Shown piece by piece: positions 42,543-54,566 of a stretch of 64,000 nt of DNA (position 1 is its first letter; every line of letters starts with the position of its first letter). The DNA comes from Ophiobolus disseminans (lineage: Eukaryota; Ascomycota; Dothideomycetes; Pleosporales; Phaeosphaeriaceae). Below the pieces are notes generated by a model. It saw only the letters and a list, made by a program, of their open reading frames with translations, did no database searches and was not told where the DNA came from. The stretch spans positions 159,766 through 223,765 of the forward strand of contig MU006218.1 of the NCBI GenBank assembly GCA_010093685.1. Reading direction: 5' to 3'. A program made the translations under genes and the position numbers.

Positions 42543-43611
42543 ATGGCGAGCATACAAGCTGTGAGGAATAACTGTCGGAAGGTACGTGTTCTTGAAAATC
42601 TGTGAGGTTGTTTGTGGTGCGGGAAAGGGGAAAATGTTTAAAAGAGCTGTGCTGTTCGTAATATTGGATGAGAAGAGAGATGCATTTAGAATTGGAAAGA
42701 TGGTCGTTTGGGTGCTTGGGAACGATCTGAATTAGATGATGATGATGAAGAAGAGGCCGATTCACCTCACCAAATCCAATGGCTACCTAGCTAACCCTCC
42801 CCCCAGATAATGTGCATCGGCAGAAACTATGCGTAAGCCCCATCCCCATCCAAACCCCATAAATCCAAAACTAAAGTCCCTCAAAGCGACCACATAAAAG
42901 AGCTCTCAAGCGCCACCCCCCGGCAACCATTCTTCTTTCTCAAGCCCCCATCCGCCATCCTCCTCCCGGGCGCCGGTCCCGTCCTGCGCCCCCGCGGCGT
43001 AACCATGCACTACGAAATCGAGCTCGGACTCATCATGGGCAAGACGGTGCGAGATTTGCACCCTGAAGATACGAAAGGCGCGTTGGATGCTATTGAAGGT
43101 ACGAAGTGTTTCACTTTAACATTGCCACAACACTTGCACATCTTCCAATTACACGAATATATATGGGGATTGATTTTCCGTAGGATACATCCTCGCAATA
43201 GACATGACCGCCCGGAACGTGCAAGACGAAGCAAAGAAAAAAGGCCTCCCATGGTCCATCGCAAAAGGCTTCGACACATTCATGCCCATCAGCAACCTGA
43301 TTGCGAAAAGCCGGATCCCGGATCCCCAGAACGCGCACATCTGGCTCTCTGTGAACGGCGAGATGAAACAGTCTGATAGCACTGAGCTGATGTTGTTTCG
43401 GATTCCACGACAGCTAAGCGATATTAGCCGCGTAATGACGCTCGAGAAGGGCGATATTGTGCTTACGGGTACACCGAAGGGGGTGGGGTCGGTCAAGACG
43501 GGGGATATTATGCGGGGTGGGCTCAAGGTGGATGGGAAGGATGTTGAGGAGGCGAATTTGGAGGTGCCGGTTGCGGATCGCGAGGGCCCGTATGAGTTCC
43601 GTGAGACGTAG
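42543..43611 (+). CDS. Fumarylacetoacetate hydrolase-family acylpyruvase (FAHD1-like)
   Basis: Four exons: 42543-42581, 42807-42832 (26 bases), 42887-43098 and 43184-43611; 234 residues. The fold is recognisable from IMCIGRNYADHIKE, which opens FAHD1-type proteins, then MHYEIELGLIMG (metal-binding Glu residues), KGFDTFMP and MTLEKGDIVLTGTPKGVG near the C-terminus. Family members hydrolyse acylpyruvates or decarboxylate oxaloacetate with Mg2+, often in mitochondria. The first two exons are short and were placed because only they join in frame to the conserved CIGRNYADH. The length matches FAHD1. Its stop lies 40 bases from the stop of the converging neighbour. Confidence 0.85.
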
Positions 43612-43651
43612 AATATCGAACTATCTGCTGTGGCCATCTTGAGAGACTCTT

Positions 43652-45882
43652 TCAGAGTATGTCTTTGTAATCCTCGTAGTTCGGCATAGCAGCCCCAGCA
43701 CTCAAAAGAGAAGGTCCTGTGAGTTTCAATGTACCAGCATTAGGGGTTGCGTATGGATTCTCTCGTGACATCGACGACCGCATAGGCAACGTGCGCTTCC
43801 CAGCACTCAAAGTCTTCGAGCTTAGCCGATTCTCAGTAGGAAGATTTTCGGCATGACTTCTAGGCTCTTCTGGACCTGCTCGTGCCATCGATGATCGGAC
43901 AGGAGACTCAAGGTTTCCGGCGCCCGTGTGAATTGGACTTAATCGCTCCTCATCATTGTCAAGGCTGTGGCGGCTTCTGGCCTTTATTGAATTCTTAGAT
44001 TTGGGAAGTGCACGAGGCTTCGTCGTTTTTTTCTTCATGGGACTTGAGGACATCTGTGTGGCGACCTGGGATTGACTATCAATTGGGTTGGTGTAAACAC
44101 AAGCTCCAGGTTGCGACCGCTTTTTACAGCTGCCACAGCTCGGACGAACGAGATCGCAGGGCATGTGTGCCTTGCTGCACGGGATACAACGCCGGCGTCT
44201 AGTTGGTGTGACAGCTTTGCGGGGTGACGTTTTGACAAGGTTTGTTGCCTTTGAAGATATTTCCGTATCACTGTTCGGAATTTCGAGTGCCGGAGCTGTT
44301 GACCGTACTTGCGGTGGAGCTTGAACTTCATTGACTTTCCTCCGCTTCCTTGCTGGCTCCTTTGTCGCAAGTACTCTGGCGGTACGAGTAGGTTGCTTAA
44401 CGGGAATGACATCTTGGGATTTCTTCGCCTGAGATCGTGTCAAGCGTGGAGTAGGGGCAGTATCATCAAGCTTCCTCTTGCGGGTTGGCAGTTTGACAAT
44501 GAACTGCCTAGAGCGCTCCTGGTCTTGAGTAATAGATGGAATGTTCATAGGACTGGCTGGCTTTTCCGCAATCGGTCTGCTAACTACTTGCGTAGGAGGT
44601 ACCATTTCCATTTGTTTCCGTGAGCGTGGCTTGGATATAGGAGCCAGTGCCTGACCCGTGGGTTTGGTGGTCTGCATTGGGGCGTTTTGAACATACACAG
44701 GGGCCTTTGTACTTAACTTGCTGACAAGTTGTGTGGCGGGTAGGATGTCTGCTTGAATACGTAGTTGTGGCGGAGGCCTAGGGGCCAACGTGAGTAGCTG
44801 TCGAGGGCGGACGAGGTGTGGAACATGTGTCGAAGCGTCTCCAGCATGTAGCGAGGTTTCTTTGCTCTGTCGGTTGATGATCTGCGTAGGTGGTAATGGA
44901 CTGAGTCGAGGACGCGATTGTGATTCAGATCCATGATTTGGTGCCTGAGACGGCCGCCGCTCCGGTTCTCGAGCTCTCTTGGGCTCATGGATCGATTTCC
45001 GCTGCATTACTCTGCCTCTTGCCGTCACCTCACCTCGACCTTTGCTAGGCGACCGTCCGGGCGCGACTAAGAAACTGGAGCTCCTGTAATAGTCAGCGAG
45101 TGATCAAATTCATGGGTTACTTCAGCTTACTTCGCGTTCACGTCTGGGCTTCGCGGGACCTGGACTTGATCGTGTTCTGTTTGCATGGCAACAGGCGGGT
45201 CGACCAGGGTCTCATTCTCGTCTTCAGTCTCTGAGTCATCCCGAGCCTGGACGTTTGGCTGTCTCGAAGGCGGTGGCAGCATCCGCTCGGGAGTTGCTCG
45301 TAGATGTATTACATCTGGAAGTTTATTTCTGTAGATGATCCGATCTTCGCGCAGCAGTGTGAGGTTCGTCACATCTGTTTCCAGGCTCCTGATCCGGTTG
45401 GCGTTACTGATCTGATCACGCTCGAGTCGTCCGATACGTTCGAGGAGGATCTCAACATCTTTAGAAGCGTCTTTGACTTTGTCGACCGCGTCCTCGACAT
45501 GCGAGACCTTTTCTTCAAGCTCGATCTGCTTTTGTCGCACGTTCTTGTTCTTCTCAATAAAGTTTTTGAACTCTGAGATTTCTCCCTCTGCCCACTTATC
45601 AAAAGGGCGGTCTTGCTCGTCTGACTCAATCGCGACGACTCGTTGTTCGATCCGGCGTACTCTCGCCGTTGCAGCTTCAGCCGCCTCTACGACCGCCTCC
45701 GTGGCTTGGATGCGAGCATCGTAGTCGCGGTGCTGTTCCTCGAGCTCCCTCATCCGTCCATAGAGATGGACATGCTCATTGTGGGTTTCCTTACCCCAGA
45801 GCAGAGCTTCAGCTGCCTCGATCGGCATTCGCTGCTGGCTGCCGGGCGATTGGGCGCTACTAGGCCGGCCTCGCTGACTCAT
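43652..45882 (-). CDS. Coiled-coil protein with C-terminal Zn2Cys6-like cluster
   Basis: Exons 45131-45882 and 43652-45083, intron 47 bases with CTGAC branch; 727 residues. Residues about 40-200 are heptad-rich and predicted coiled coil (ELEEQHRDYDARIQ, EKVSHVEDAVDKVK, RIGRLERDQI). The middle is basic and Pro/Arg/Gln-rich. Near residue 560 lies RRRRCIPCSKAHMPCD, followed by CGSCKKRSQPGAC: six cysteines in a C-x2-C-x6-C-x6-C-x2-C-x8-C order, as in fungal zinc-cluster DNA-binding domains. In most such transcription factors the cluster is near the N-terminus and followed by a dimerising coiled coil; here the coiled coil comes first and the cluster late. Function is not known; a DNA-binding or regulatory role is inference. 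Confidence 0.7.
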
Positions 45883-46384
45883 GTTGCTTCAGACAGAACG
45901 GGATGGTGCCATAGGTAAGATGCGTGGTCAATGAGTGAGACGCTGGGAAGTACGAAGTGCAGATGTGTTGCAGCAAATGGCGATGTATGTGAAAGCGATG
46001 TACTACTCGATGCTAAAGTGAGGTGAGATGGAATGGATGTAATGAGGAGTTGGATGTGGCGAGGCTAGGAAAAATTTGGTGAGTGAGCCTAATGGATGAG
46101 GAAGCCACGGCGGCGGAAGTGCCTTCCTTGACGAGTAACAACCGGAAAAGCCCACACCTGGCCCTCGTCCTTGAGGCATGTGCATAACATATTTAATGAT
46201 AGCAAGAGATCAATATCAGTCTGCACATCATCCCGCATGGATGCACACCTCTGCGATAGTCCATCACGTGAACGAAAGAATCCAAGTGTTGCACGTGGAC
46301 GAAACACTACAAGAGTGAGAGAACATGTTGAAAAGCTCTTTCTTATTGCTTACTACCTACTCAGGCTCAGTGCCCTTGAACCCA
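45883..46384. other. Intergenic
   Basis: 502 bases with the promoter of the coiled-coil gene and the 3' flank of the CCCH-Smr gene. No gene supported. Confidence 0.5.
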
Positions 46385-48730
46385 TCAAGCTACCCGCTTC
46401 GGTCCCTTCGGCGCATCTAAAACCTCATCTCTCTTCATAATCCTTATCTTCGTCTCTTGTTTCGCGCTCTCCACCTCGCTCTCGACGTCCTTCGGCCGCT
46501 CCGCAACGCTCTTGTCGTAGCTGCTAGGATCGATGCCTAGTATGCCACCGACATTATTGCGGTCGCCTGGGACGGAGAATTCGCGGAAGGCATACCGCCA
46601 CTCGTTTAGGAAGCCACGAATCGCTTTGCCGACCTTGTCTTTTCCGTTCTTGGAGTGGTGGCCGGTACCGGTTATGGCGTATATAGGACGTGAACTCGAG
46701 CTGTGCGTGAGAAGAATGTTCTCGAGGTATGACACCGATTCATCTGGATGCAGGCCTGATGTACGGTTAGCGACATGCTCAGTACATCCGCGTATAGGAA
46801 ACACACCATGAAGATCCACATAAAGCTCATGCGAATCGTCCACGTCCTTGTTGCGCTCCTCGTAGAGAATGCGTGCAGCCTCGCGGTGTGCTCCACGCAT
46901 GAGGTTGTTCTCAGTTTGGCCTCGAAGGCTGAGCGCTTTGGCTGCACGTGAATCACTGCGGTTCCATGCCTGGGCAGCACTGATGGTTGTTAGCATCGCA
47001 CTCAGTCACTTCTAGACTCCAACATACCTTTGCAGAAACTTGTTACGTAAACTGCCGTGCTTGAAGGCTTCCGCGCGAGCTTTGAGGTACGCCTGGTTGC
47101 CCTTCTCACCAGTGTCCAGCCATGGAATGTGCTGAGGCGCAGGGATGGCCTGCGCAGCTGCACTGTTCTCTCGAGTACCGGTGAAGCTCTTGACTGGCCT
47201 GAGGCTCTTGCGAACAGGCGTCGCTGGAGCAGGCGCAGGAGACATGCGCACAATATCTGCAAGGTTGTTTGGTGCCAATATATCTTTGTGGCCATGACCG
47301 CCACGCTTGCCATGGTGTCGTTTACCTGTCTTTGAAGCAGCGGCAGATCCTAGACTTGGAAAGGCCTCATTGTCGTCTACAGCCAGTACGGATGGAGTCG
47401 TGGCACGAGAAGGCTGGCGACTGCCAGTTCGTGACTGCGGACGGCTACCAGCTCCTGGTGTGAAAACTGGAAAAGGACTGAGGCCGGGAGGAGGACGTGT
47501 TGCGACTCCCGTTAAGCCGTACAATTGCTCGAGACTGGTCGCTTCAGGAGTGTGAATCTGCGGGGTTCCGAATGGAGAGCCGCTTGAGTGAATTGTGGGA
47601 AACTCGTAGTCAGACATTTGGAAGTTAGGTATTGCTGACTGCAGGGGTGGTGTGGAGACGTCAGAGACCGCCATTCGTGCCATAAGAGCTGAGGGGTCAT
47701 GAGAGAATAAGCACGTTTCACCGGCGAGGCAGTTGCCATTCAGGAAGTATCTGCAGATGAAGATTAATGTCTGACGGGCATAGCGGTAGAGAGTGACTTA
47801 CTTGCAGAGCGTCTTGCTGGTGTCATGGCTGAACCTGCAGTCTGCTCGCGCACAATGACCAGTGGATAGGAAATACTTGCACACTATGTTACTCTTCTGC
47901 TGGCCAGAGGGTGTCGCAGGTCTAAACGTGGGGTGCATGGACTTTCCGATGAGGTAGTTGGATGGTTCGTGGCCAGGGGTAGGGAGCTGCTGCACGTCCA
48001 TCTGCTGGCCCATGAGCGCAAGCAACGCTGCACTGAGGTCGAAGCTGTTAGCCTCGAGGACCTTTTCGAGCTCTTCGTCGGACCGGTCGTCCCTGAGAAT
48101 CGAGCGCAGCATGTCATAGGGGCCCATGTCCATGGTCTGTGGCTGCACCCATTCAGCTGCGCCGCCGTTGAGCGTGCCGTCGCCCAACAGAGACGACTCT
48201 GCGCTCCCCGAATCATCGTTCACCAGCCAATCTACCGAGTGGCTGTCCAGGTCACCATATAACTCTGCACTTGGACTCACGCCTTCGCTGAACTGGTATG
48301 CGCTAAGACTCGGACTATGAGGGATATGCGGGCTCGAGAAGGCAAGGCGCGGCGACGGTCGCGGAGAGGTAAAGGGGGATGCGGTCGACGACTTTGCGCG
48401 CGTGAATGCTGGCGGCGCAATGCCGAAGCCTGGAGGAGGGTGTACCATCCGCGGCGAGTTGTTCACGGGGGTAGGAGCTCGATTTGCTTGCCAAGGTGCT
48501 GGAGAAGGACGGCGTATAATGGTGTGACGGCTCGGGGGAGGACTACTCGACGAGCTGCCCGCGTCGCGATAGCGCCAGAGGCAGTCCAGGACGATGTTCT
48601 CAAGCGCTTTGCCCGTGAGGTTTGTTTCCTTGCGCATTAGCTCCTCCAGCTTGTCCGTTTTGTCCTCCTCGTCTAGCGCGTCATCCTGCAGCACGGGCAG
48701 CGCCTTCTCATACAGGTTGTCGGCAACCAT
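46385..48730 (-). CDS. CCCH zinc-finger protein with DUF1771-Smr domain
   Basis: Four exons: 47802-48730, 47028-47750, 46807-46979 and 46385-46755; 731 residues. Two CCCH fingers adjoin across the first intron: CKYFLSTGHCARADCRFSH and CKYFLNGNCLAGETCLFSH. Further on, AWNRSDSRAAKALS and YEERNK fit DUF1771, then YVDLHGLHPDESVSYLENIL and AITGTGHHSKNG fit the Smr domain, a nicking-endonuclease fold. Proteins of this plan bind and may cut RNA, and related ones act in translation quality control or mRNA decay. The N-terminal part contains a CUE-like helical region (ELMRKETNLTGKALENIVLDCLWRYRD). The first ATG in frame is at 48730. All intron phases agree. Confidence 0.85.
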
Positions 48731-49706
48731 ATTGGCTTCAATACTGTTCAAAGATACGGGGATAGACGGGGCAGGGGGAAGCAGCGCGCGGCAAGGAGTG
48801 GTGGTCGGGGCCCTGGGGTGTCGGGCTGATTAAGGATTGCGGGTAATGGCAGTGGAGAGCGGACAGGAGAGGAGGGCGACCGGCGCGTCAGAAAGCGAAG
48901 CTGCAATGAAGGACAAGACGTCCCGCAGGAACCGCTGCGAGACTGGCTACCGTGACGGACAGGCGGCGCCAAAAGGGCAAAATGAGTGAATGCGTGCGCC
49001 GAGGAGCAGGGCGAATGAAGCTCCAGACAGACTAGCCCTACGTAGATGTATCGTGTGGGGGATGCTTAAGCTGCGGGACGGTTCCAAGGTTAGTCTGCCG
49101 CCTACTTCCACGTTTCCAGGATTCTGGGCTACTTCATCGCCCTGGAGCGTCGGACGCCGTGAACTTATTGAGGCTGACCTGATGACGGCCAGGCAGACTT
49201 TGCTGCCTGTTGGCTGTGGTCATCAAGAGACGTTGCATATGCATGCACATGTGAGGCTGAATCACGTGGGTGAGCTCCGATGCTTGCAGCTGCATCCATG
49301 GATGCCACTGATGAGCTTGAACTCTCAAAGTGTATACCGAGCTTCAGAGAATACTTTAGGATGTGAATAACAGAATGATTAATTGTTGCAGGCGAAAGAT
49401 CTAAAAAAATACAATTGTGCCTATAGTTTACGCGCTCAACCATCCTCACCATCGGTCCCTGCAAGATGAGGCGCATGCCCCGGCGCTCGGAATAGGAATG
49501 ACGATGAAACGCGACCACCACTAGTCAGCACCTACACAACCACCACGCCTATGCGGTCTCGTCTGTCCACATCTTCCCCAAACATACCTTCACATAATGC
49601 AGCCATAACACTTAACATTCCATACAATCCCCATATCCTACACCTCACCTCCTCCACGCTCTACCCGCCCCGTTCCGCGCCGCTCCACCCCAGCGCATAA
49701 GCAGCC
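48731..49706. promoter_or_regulatory. Divergent intergenic region
   Basis: 976 bases between the divergent CCCH-Smr and Tvp38 genes. No gene supported. Confidence 0.45.
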
Positions 49707-50912
49707 ATGCCGGCGGACGACTACGATGCCCGCGCCCTCGCGCTCCCACTCGATGACGAACAACCAGGCTCAACACCAGTATGGAGTCGGCGCTCCACAT
49801 CCTCGTTCCGGCGCAACCCGTCGCATCACGCCGAGCCCTCGCTGCGCCAAAAGGTCATGACAAACTACGACAAGCTGAGCCGGATGGTGTTGGCCCGGTA
49901 CGGCAAACTCACGCCCGTGCAGAAAGTGCTGTTCGTTGTGGGAAACATTGCGCTCGCGGTGGGGGGCGTATTGTTTCTGGTTTACAATGAGAAGATCTTT
50001 GGGAGCTTGGTGCCTGTTGCGAAGAAGTGGAGGGACATAAGGGGAGGGTGGGTTATACTCTGGTTTCTTATCTTCTTGGTGTCGTTTCCCCCGTTGATAG
50101 GGTATGGCACGTTGCTTACGATTGCGGGGTTTGTGTATGGGTTTCCGAACGGGTATGTCAACTCCACTCCTACCACAATCCTTACTCTACAAGTCACTAA
50201 TCCCCCCAGATGGTTCATAGCCGCGACTGCCACCGTCGCCGGCAGCACCGCCTCCTTCATCCTCTCGCGCTCACTCCTCAAATCCCTCGTGCACCGCCTC
50301 ATCGCAAACGACAAGCGCTTCGCGGCCCTCGCCCTGACCCTCAAACACGACGGCCTAAAGCTCCTCGTCATGATACGCATGTGCCCGCTCCCCTACTCCC
50401 TCTCCAACGGCGCAGTCGCAACCTTCCCCACCGTGCACTGGGCCTCGTACGCCGCCGCCACCGCAATCGTAACCCCGAAACTCATGCTGCACATCTTCAT
50501 CGGCAGCCAGTTTGAGAAAATCGCAGAGAGCGGAGGAAAAATGGACGCCAAGACAAAGGCTATAAGCTATATCTCGATAGCTATTGGCGCTGTGGCAGGC
50601 ATTGCGACGGGCTGGTTCATGTATCGCAAAACGAAACAACGCGCCGCGCAACTCGAGGCCGAAGAGCGCGCGGGCGTGCGTAGAGCGAGTATAGACGACT
50701 TGGAGCGCGAATATGCGGACGACCCAGGGGCGCTGGAAGCTGCGGAGCATTTGCGCGAGGACGACGATGATATTAGTTTACGCACGACGTGGGATGATGA
50801 GTATCGCGATGACGATGATGAGGGGGCGGGGCTGGCGGACGATGCGATTGAGATTGGGGATGATCCGTTTAGAGATGGGGATGGGGATACCGAGGATGAG
50901 GGGAAGAAGTAA
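49707..50912 (+). CDS. tvp38: Golgi membrane protein Tvp38 (SNARE-associated/VTT domain)
   Basis: Exons 49707-50152 and 50210-50912; 382 residues. After a charged N-terminus there are several hydrophobic segments (VLFVVGNIALAVGGVLFLVY; VILWFLIFLVSFPPLIGYGT; a re-entrant-type region FIAATATVAGSTASFILS; and ISIAIGAVAGIATGWFM). The conserved Tvp38/VTT block includes GYGTLLTIAGFVYGFPNG and RMCPLPYSLSNGAVA. The tail is very acidic. Tvp38 is a late-Golgi protein of the DedA/VTT superfamily, implicated in vesicle formation. The 57-base intron has no stop codon and a length divisible by three, so unspliced RNA would still code, with 19 extra residues between two membrane-proximal blocks. Confidence 0.88.
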   Translation: MPADDYDARALALPLDDEQPGSTPVWSRRSTSSFRRNPSHHAEPSLRQKVMTNYDKLSRMVLARYGKLTPVQKVLFVVGNIALAVGGVLFLVYNEKIFGSLVPVAKKWRDIRGGWVILWFLIFLVSFPPLIGYGTLLTIAGFVYGFPNGYVNSTPTTILTLQVTNPPRWFIAATATVAGSTASFILSRSLLKSLVHRLIANDKRFAALALTLKHDGLKLLVMIRMCPLPYSLSNGAVATFPTVHWASYAAATAIVTPKLMLHIFIGSQFEKIAESGGKMDAKTKAISYISIAIGAVAGIATGWFMYRKTKQRAAQLEAEERAGVRRASIDDLEREYADDPGALEAAEHLREDDDDISLRTTWDDEYRDDDDEGAGLADDAIEIGDDPFRDGDGDTEDEGKK

Positions 50913-51468
50913 TCATTGGTATGAGTATTGAAACAGATATTAGGTTAGATGTAGCATCTTTGTATAGACTAGCTTTGGATACGAGAGTTCAGGCGCTACG
51001 GCGCTTTCACTGATAACGAGATCCCATATATTCCCGTGGAGTTGATGCGGGGAAATGGGAACATCCCTGATAAATGTGATGGATGACGAAGGAAGTATGA
51101 AGGGCACTTTTGACAATGAGATGTTAGTAGATTACAAAAGACTTCACGTCACAAACACGGCACTTAGAAGTAACACACAAAGAACTAGATTCGCGATGTA
51201 CAAGTCTGCTTCGTCCCACCCCTCGAGTCCACTATGTACCGCTAACAGAGGAAAGAGAATCACAAGGGTAGTCGATGGTGTCCATGCAGGTTGCGCAATC
51301 ACTCATCAGCCACATCAATCAGAAAACGAACAAATCTTCCATATTGAGACAGCTGATGGCGAGGACGCATCTTCTATTATACATCTATTCCGGGAGGACC
51401 AATCAGCACTTTTTGACCCCCGAGAAATGGTAAAATAGGGTTTACCCACTCTTCAACCTCTCACCCGC
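50913..51468. other. Convergent intergenic region
   Basis: 556 bases between facing stop codons. A plus-strand frame at 51055-51438 has no recognisable content and is probably 3' UTR of the two neighbours. Confidence 0.45.
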
Positions 51469-53769
51469 TTATGAGGTGAAGCTCTTGGTGAAGCTTGTGG
51501 CAACCTCCTTGAGCTTCGACTCCAGATCCTTGCTGAGTGCACCTTCCCGGTCAATGGTCTCGAGCATCTCGGACTCGTTCGATCGGAGGTGGGCAAGGAA
51601 GTCGGCCTCCCACTGCAGGATTTTGGCAACGGGTACGGTGTCGAGGAGACCGTTGACACCGGCGTAGATGAGGGGAACCATCTCGTTGACGGCCATGGGC
51701 GAGTACTGCTTCTGCTTGAGAAGCTCGGTGAGACGCTCACCACGGCTGAGTGTCTGCCTGGTAGCAGCATCGAGATCGGAACCGAACTGGGCGAAAGCAG
51801 CAACCTCACGGTACTGGGCCAAGAAGAGCTTCAGGGAACCGGCGACCTGCTTCATGGCCTTGACCTGGGCAGCGGAGCCGACACGGGAGACAGAGAGACC
51901 GACGTTGATAGCTGGCCTTATACCCTTGTAGAAGAGCTCAGCCTCCAAGAAGATTTGCCCATCTGTTCACGTTAGGGCATGTCTACTGGTAGCTAGCGCA
52001 AGTGAACATACCGGTGATGGAAATGACGTTGGTGGGAATGTAGGCAGACACGTCACCACCCTGGGTTTCGATGATGGGCAGGGCAGTGAGCGAACCACCA
52101 CCGAGCTTGTCGTTCATCTTGGCCGCACGCTCGAGGAGACGAGAGTGGAGGTAGAAAACGTCACCTAAGAAAGTTAGTAATTATTTTGTACGTAGGAATT
52201 CCCAAACTAGCCTGGATAAGCCTCACGCCCGGGAGGGCGACGTAGCAGCAAACTCATCTGACGGTAGGCAACAGCCTGCTTCGTCAAATCGTCGTAGATG
52301 ATAAGAGCGTGCTTGCCATTGTCACGGAACCTGAAGTATTGGTATTAGCATGAGTCGATAGTGCGCGCGAGACGGAGTGGTAGTCAAGTGGCCACAAGCA
52401 ATTAGCTACGTACCATTCTCCCTAGAACGATGTTAGTGTCGTGGATCACTTCAACTCATATTTAAGAGGACTTACCATGGAGCAACCAGTGAAGGGCGCG
52501 ATGTACTGTAAAGGAGCTGCTTCAGAGGCGGTGGCGGCAACGATGATTGTGTACTTCATGGCGTCGTTCTCCTCAAGAGTCTTGACGAGCTGGGCAACGG
52601 TGGAGCGCTTCTGACCGACAGCGACGTAGATGCAGTAAAGCTTCTTCTTCTCGTCGGATCCCTTGTTCCAGCGACCTATCTACAGTCAGCGAATGTCGTG
52701 TATAGGTGTAGTACTACATACCTTGGTTAAGCATGGCGTCGAGAGCGACGGCGGTCTTTCCGGTCTGACGATCGCCGATAATCAGCTCACGCTGACCACG
52801 TCCAATGGGCACCATGGCGTCGACAGACTTGAGGCCAGTCTGTACGGGCTCCTTGACGGATTGACGGGGCAGGATACCGGGGGCCTTGAGCTGGGCACGG
52901 CGCTTCTCGGTGGTCTTGATGGGACCCTTTCCGTCGATGGGGTTGCCGAGGGCGTCAACGACACGTCCGAGAAGAGCCTCGCCGACGGGAACGTCAACCT
53001 AGGGCTGTTAGTATATCCTGTATAGATTCATGGCACTGAAGCGACGCACAATCTCTCCGGTACGCTTGACGGTCTCGCCCTCCTTGACCAATCGATCGGA
53101 ACCGAACAGCACAACACCGACCTGGCCGGCTTCCAAGTTCATGCACATGCCTTTGACACCGGAGGCGAACCTGCGATCCCGTTAGCTTCCTAGTGAGCTG
53201 TGGATGGGCTTGGCGTACTCAACGAGCTCCTCGGCCTGGACATTGTTCATGCCGTGGACACGGGCAATACCGTCACTGTCGTCTCCTGTCAGCTCCTTGT
53301 CTCCTGCGATGAGAGCGATGCGCTGCGGTGGCATACCCGATGGAGAGCACACGTCCAGTCTCGGCGAGGCTGTTCTCCTCCTGCACGCCACGGATCCTCT
53401 GCTCCAGGATGGAGGAGACCTCGGTGGGGGAGGCCTTCGCATCGGCGGCATAGGTTCGGCGGGCGGCGCTGAAGGCGGGTGCGCGGGTCTGGTGGGAGAG
53501 AAAATCCGTCAGTACTCGGTCTCGGCAGAGTGGGAGCTCCTCGCAGCTTGCAGCCACCACACCACCACTGCCGCAGCCCCAATTCCATCAACGAAGCTCC
53601 ATTGGGGCGCCAATGGCATCGGATACGGCGGCTTGGAGCTGCAGGCGATGGCTGCGACGGCGGCAGGCGCGCTGCGAGGCAGTTGCGATGGACTTACCGA
53701 AGCAATCCTGCCCGAAGCAGAGATTGCAGCGACCCGGCGGCTCGACTGGCGGATGGCTCTTGAGAACAT
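51469..53769 (-). CDS. atp1: Mitochondrial ATP synthase F1 alpha subunit
   Basis: Ten exons: 53698-53769, 53337-53488, 53219-53275, 53050-53170, 52722-52998, 52476-52675, 52414-52421, 52212-52330, 52012-52164 and 51469-51962; 550 residues, the normal length for the precursor. The N-terminus is a mitochondrial presequence (MFSRAIRQSSRRVAAIS). The core has the P-loop GDRQTGKT in exon 5 and, in exons 8-9, ALIIYDDLTKQAVAYRQMS and the Arg-finger region REAYPGDVFYLHSRLLER. The protein forms the F1 head with beta subunits in the inner membrane. Exon 7 is only eight bases long, and intron 8 is GC-AG: CAG then GCTAGT, with a perfect TACTAAC branch and TTAG acceptor. No GT alternative keeps the frame. 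Confidence 0.95.
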
Positions 53770-54566
53770 TGTTGTGGTGCTCAAGAGGCTATTCGAATAG
53801 CTCTGCAACCAATTGAGATTGATGCAGAAGAGATGGAGGGGAGAGGTTGATGGAGTGGAAGACGGGAGCTCAATGGGTGCAAAAGACTTGCGGTCGCTCG
53901 GGAGGAATCGCTGCTGCCAAGGAACCCACTAACCCTAAATTGTCCGAGCAACACGGATTAGCTTCACTGACAGCACTTTTACTATATTGATATGCTCTAC
54001 AACTTAGTATGTTGAGGTCGTGTCAATGTTATAATGACTTTGTTGGTTTTTACACTTGCTGTGAGCCTTTATTTTTGGTATTTCTGGTATTTCGACTACC
54101 CAACAAGAGCCTCCATTCGACACCCATGCACAATCGTTACTTCGTTGAACTTGGGGTTAAAGTCGGGAGAATGTCAAAAGGCATAAGAGTACTTCATGAC
54201 TGTGAAACTCATCCAGCAAGGTACGGTATATACTTAGAGATTAACACTCGGTTACAATGCTAAATCAAGAGGAGTATGATTTCAAAAAAGTCGACTCAAG
54301 GTCTGCCCAATCCGTTCATACCACTGCTCTCTGTGTCTTCTCCAGCTAAACCCGTATTACGGCTCAATACATATCTTAAACGCCCAATACACCATGCTCC
54401 ATGCAATGCAATGCGCTCTTGAAATATCGATACACATTCACGAATTCTCTCTCGTCTGCTCTTTCCAAAGATTCTGCGCATACCCTTCCAATCCGTCTGG
54501 AGCCATTGTCCTGCACTCTAAAACTGGTGTGCTTCGCATGGAAACTCCCATGTTCAGTTCCCTGGT
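53770..54566. other. Intergenic
   Basis: 797 bases with the atp1 promoter and the 3' flank of Mpo1. Open frames on both strands (for example plus 54009-54263) have no recognisable content. Confidence 0.45.

Noticed and set aside
53204..53800. A 198-codon plus-strand ORF at the atp1 5' end
   Set aside because: It is antisense to exons that encode conserved ATP synthase alpha sequence.
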